Assembly (NCBI GenBank): GCA_902729315.2
Contig: LR746273.1
Coordinates: 4,875,001 to 4,939,000, forward strand
Direction: 5' to 3'
Origin: Spirodela intermedia
Taxonomy: Eukaryota > Streptophyta > Magnoliopsida > Alismatales > Araceae
DNA length: 64,000 bases
Made by a program: the position numbers and the translations under genes. The notes beneath the pieces were generated by a model. The model was not told the DNA's origin. It made no database searches and was given only the letters and a program-made list of their open reading frames with translations. This document shows positions 63,001-64,000 of the stretch, piece by piece; position 1 is the stretch's first letter; the number at the start of each line of letters is the position of its first letter.

Positions 63001-63536
63001 AATGATTAAACTGTCGATTCCATGGCGACCAATGAAGAAAAATGTGCAGAATCTGAGCGCGAGCATACTTCCGGACCGGTAGAATAATTTCAGGTCGCCG
63101 TCTACGGCAGGGGACGGCGGAAGTACGCCGGAGAGGAAGCTTCCTCATCCCCGGGGCGCCGGCCGGGGCCGGTTACTCGGCTTGGTGGGCTCCCCCACTT
63201 CCTTCCGCAGCTTTGTTGTTCGGAAGAACAAAAAGCTCTGAAATTTTAGTGGGCGCTGCGATGATGATCGTCGGCACTGATTTCGCAGATGAATTCCGAT
63301 CGGCGAACTCCGCAGTTTGCGATCGAGACTGGAATGGGAAGGAGCTTCTGCCGGCGAAGATCGCAGGGATTCCAGAGAGAATCGAGAAGAAATGAGAACA
63401 GATTGAACCGCAGAAAGGGGTTTCACTGGATAGATCGCCGGGGTTATTGAGAACTTGACTGAGGAGGAGGAGGGAGGGGAGTTTCTTCCGGCGGGAAAAA
63501 CCAGAGAGGCGCCATTGGAGAAGATGCGGTGGAGCT
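63001..63536 (-). other. 3' UTR and flank of the HSP20-like gene
   Basis: Moderately GC-rich; several overlapping open frames are present on both strands but without domains. Probably includes the 3' UTR. Confidence 0.4.
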
Positions 63537-64000
63537 TCACTGTACAACGATTAGGCGGCCGATGCCTTCGCCGGCGAGGTTCCCGCCGTCGTCGTCGTCT
63601 TCGTGGTCCTCGAGGAGCCCACCGCTGCCCTTGGGGACGGTGACGGTGAGCTCGCCGCCGGCATAGGCGGCGCTCGCCAGCTCCGGCCTTGTGCACGGCG
63701 GCAGGCGGAATCTCCATCGATCCATCTCTAGGTCGTCCAGCAGTAGCTCGAGCTCCCCTCCGCCGTCGCCGAAGTCCTCGCCGGTGTTCTCTCTGATCAC
63801 CACCTTCGTCACCCCGGGGTGGATCTCGACTGCGTGAGCTCGAACGCTGCTGCCAATCGAGCCCTCCGCAGTCGCCACGATGAAGTGGAAGCTCTCGACG
63901 TCCTCCGTGATGGCCACCTCTGCGTCGGCGGCGAAGGGGAGCTCCAGGACTTTGCTAAAGATGTGGGGCAGCCGCCGGAGCTTCTTCTGGCGGCCCACCA
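63537..64000 (-). CDS. HSP20-like (alpha-crystallin domain) protein, 5' end missing
   Basis: The frame enters from beyond the right edge (first visible codon GTG, not a start) and ends at the stop at 63537. The visible 153 residues begin with basic GRQKKLRRLPHIFSKVLELPF and contain an alpha-crystallin-like fold: VAITEDVESFHFIVA, a middle region with VEIHPGVTKVVIREN, and ELTVTVPK, which matches the terminal beta-strand motif G-x-LTVTVPK of small heat-shock proteins. The tail is acidic (EDHEDDDDGG). Plant HSP20-like proteins of this kind resemble sHSPs but are often not heat-induced. The codon use is strongly GC3-rich. The true start lies outside the window. Confidence 0.75.
   Translation of the reverse strand, partial: VGRQKKLRRLPHIFSKVLELPFAADAEVAITEDVESFHFIVATAEGSIGSSVRAHAVEIHPGVTKVVIRENTGEDFGDGGGELELLLDDLEMDRWRFRLPPCTRPELASAAYAGGELTVTVPKGSGGLLEDHEDDDDGGNLAGEGIGRLIVVQ

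Noticed and set aside
63145-63717. 190-codon minus frame overlapping the HSP20-like gene
   Set aside because: Different frame from the alpha-crystallin-bearing frame; Arg/Pro-rich shadow.

Overview
This window is nuclear DNA from a flowering plant. Spliced genes have GT-AG introns, GC-ending codon use is very strong in several genes (galacturonosyltransferase-like, phytocyanin, HSP20-like), non-coding DNA is AT-rich, a dead Ty1/copia retrotransposon is present, and CT/GA microsatellites are extremely abundant. High-GC3 genes next to AT-rich spacers suggest a monocot or another early-diverging angiosperm, but the species cannot be fixed from the sequence.

Layout, left to right. 1-2120: 3' end of a decayed Ty1/copia element with polypurine tract and 3' LTR. 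2178-2895 (-): two-exon stellacyanin-type blue copper protein. 3521-3706 (+): degenerate MADS-box remnant. 6403-7452 (-): intronless galacturonosyltransferase-like (GT8) gene. 8894-16101 (-): eight-exon TPR3-like co-chaperone gene. 17327-19714 (-): intronless PPR gene. 20.2-28 kb: AT-rich repeat-derived DNA with a candidate solo LTR (24518-25855). 28-37.6 kb: gene-poor DNA full of CT/GA tracts and local tandem duplications. 37653-40490 (-): ten-exon type I inositol polyphosphate 5-phosphatase of the CVP2/CVL1 kind. 46454-47180 (+): two-exon conserved nuclear-type protein. 47703-50914 (-): six-exon Raf-like (MRK1-type) kinase, tail to tail with the previous gene. 53.2-53.9 kb (-): doubtful small spliced gene. 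55080-56078 (-): FCS-like zinc finger gene of the MARD1 kind with a 5'UTR intron. 57.7-63 kb: AT-rich spacer. 63537-64000 (-): 3' part of an HSP20-like gene that runs off the window.

The genes do not form a pathway. They are ordinary plant functions: cell-wall glycosylation, copper protein at the cell surface, HSP90/HSP70 co-chaperone, organelle RNA processing, phosphoinositide signalling, protein kinase signalling and SnRK1-linked zinc finger. Exon chains were assembled by hand from splice sites and reading phase; all five multi-exon models with recognised products close in frame. No undescribed system is evident. The best second-look items are the MADS-box remnant, a gene order that recalls two Arabidopsis blocks (from memory), the small spliced candidate at 53 kb, promoter-like TGGGCY clusters, and the unusual microsatellite-linked tandem duplications.
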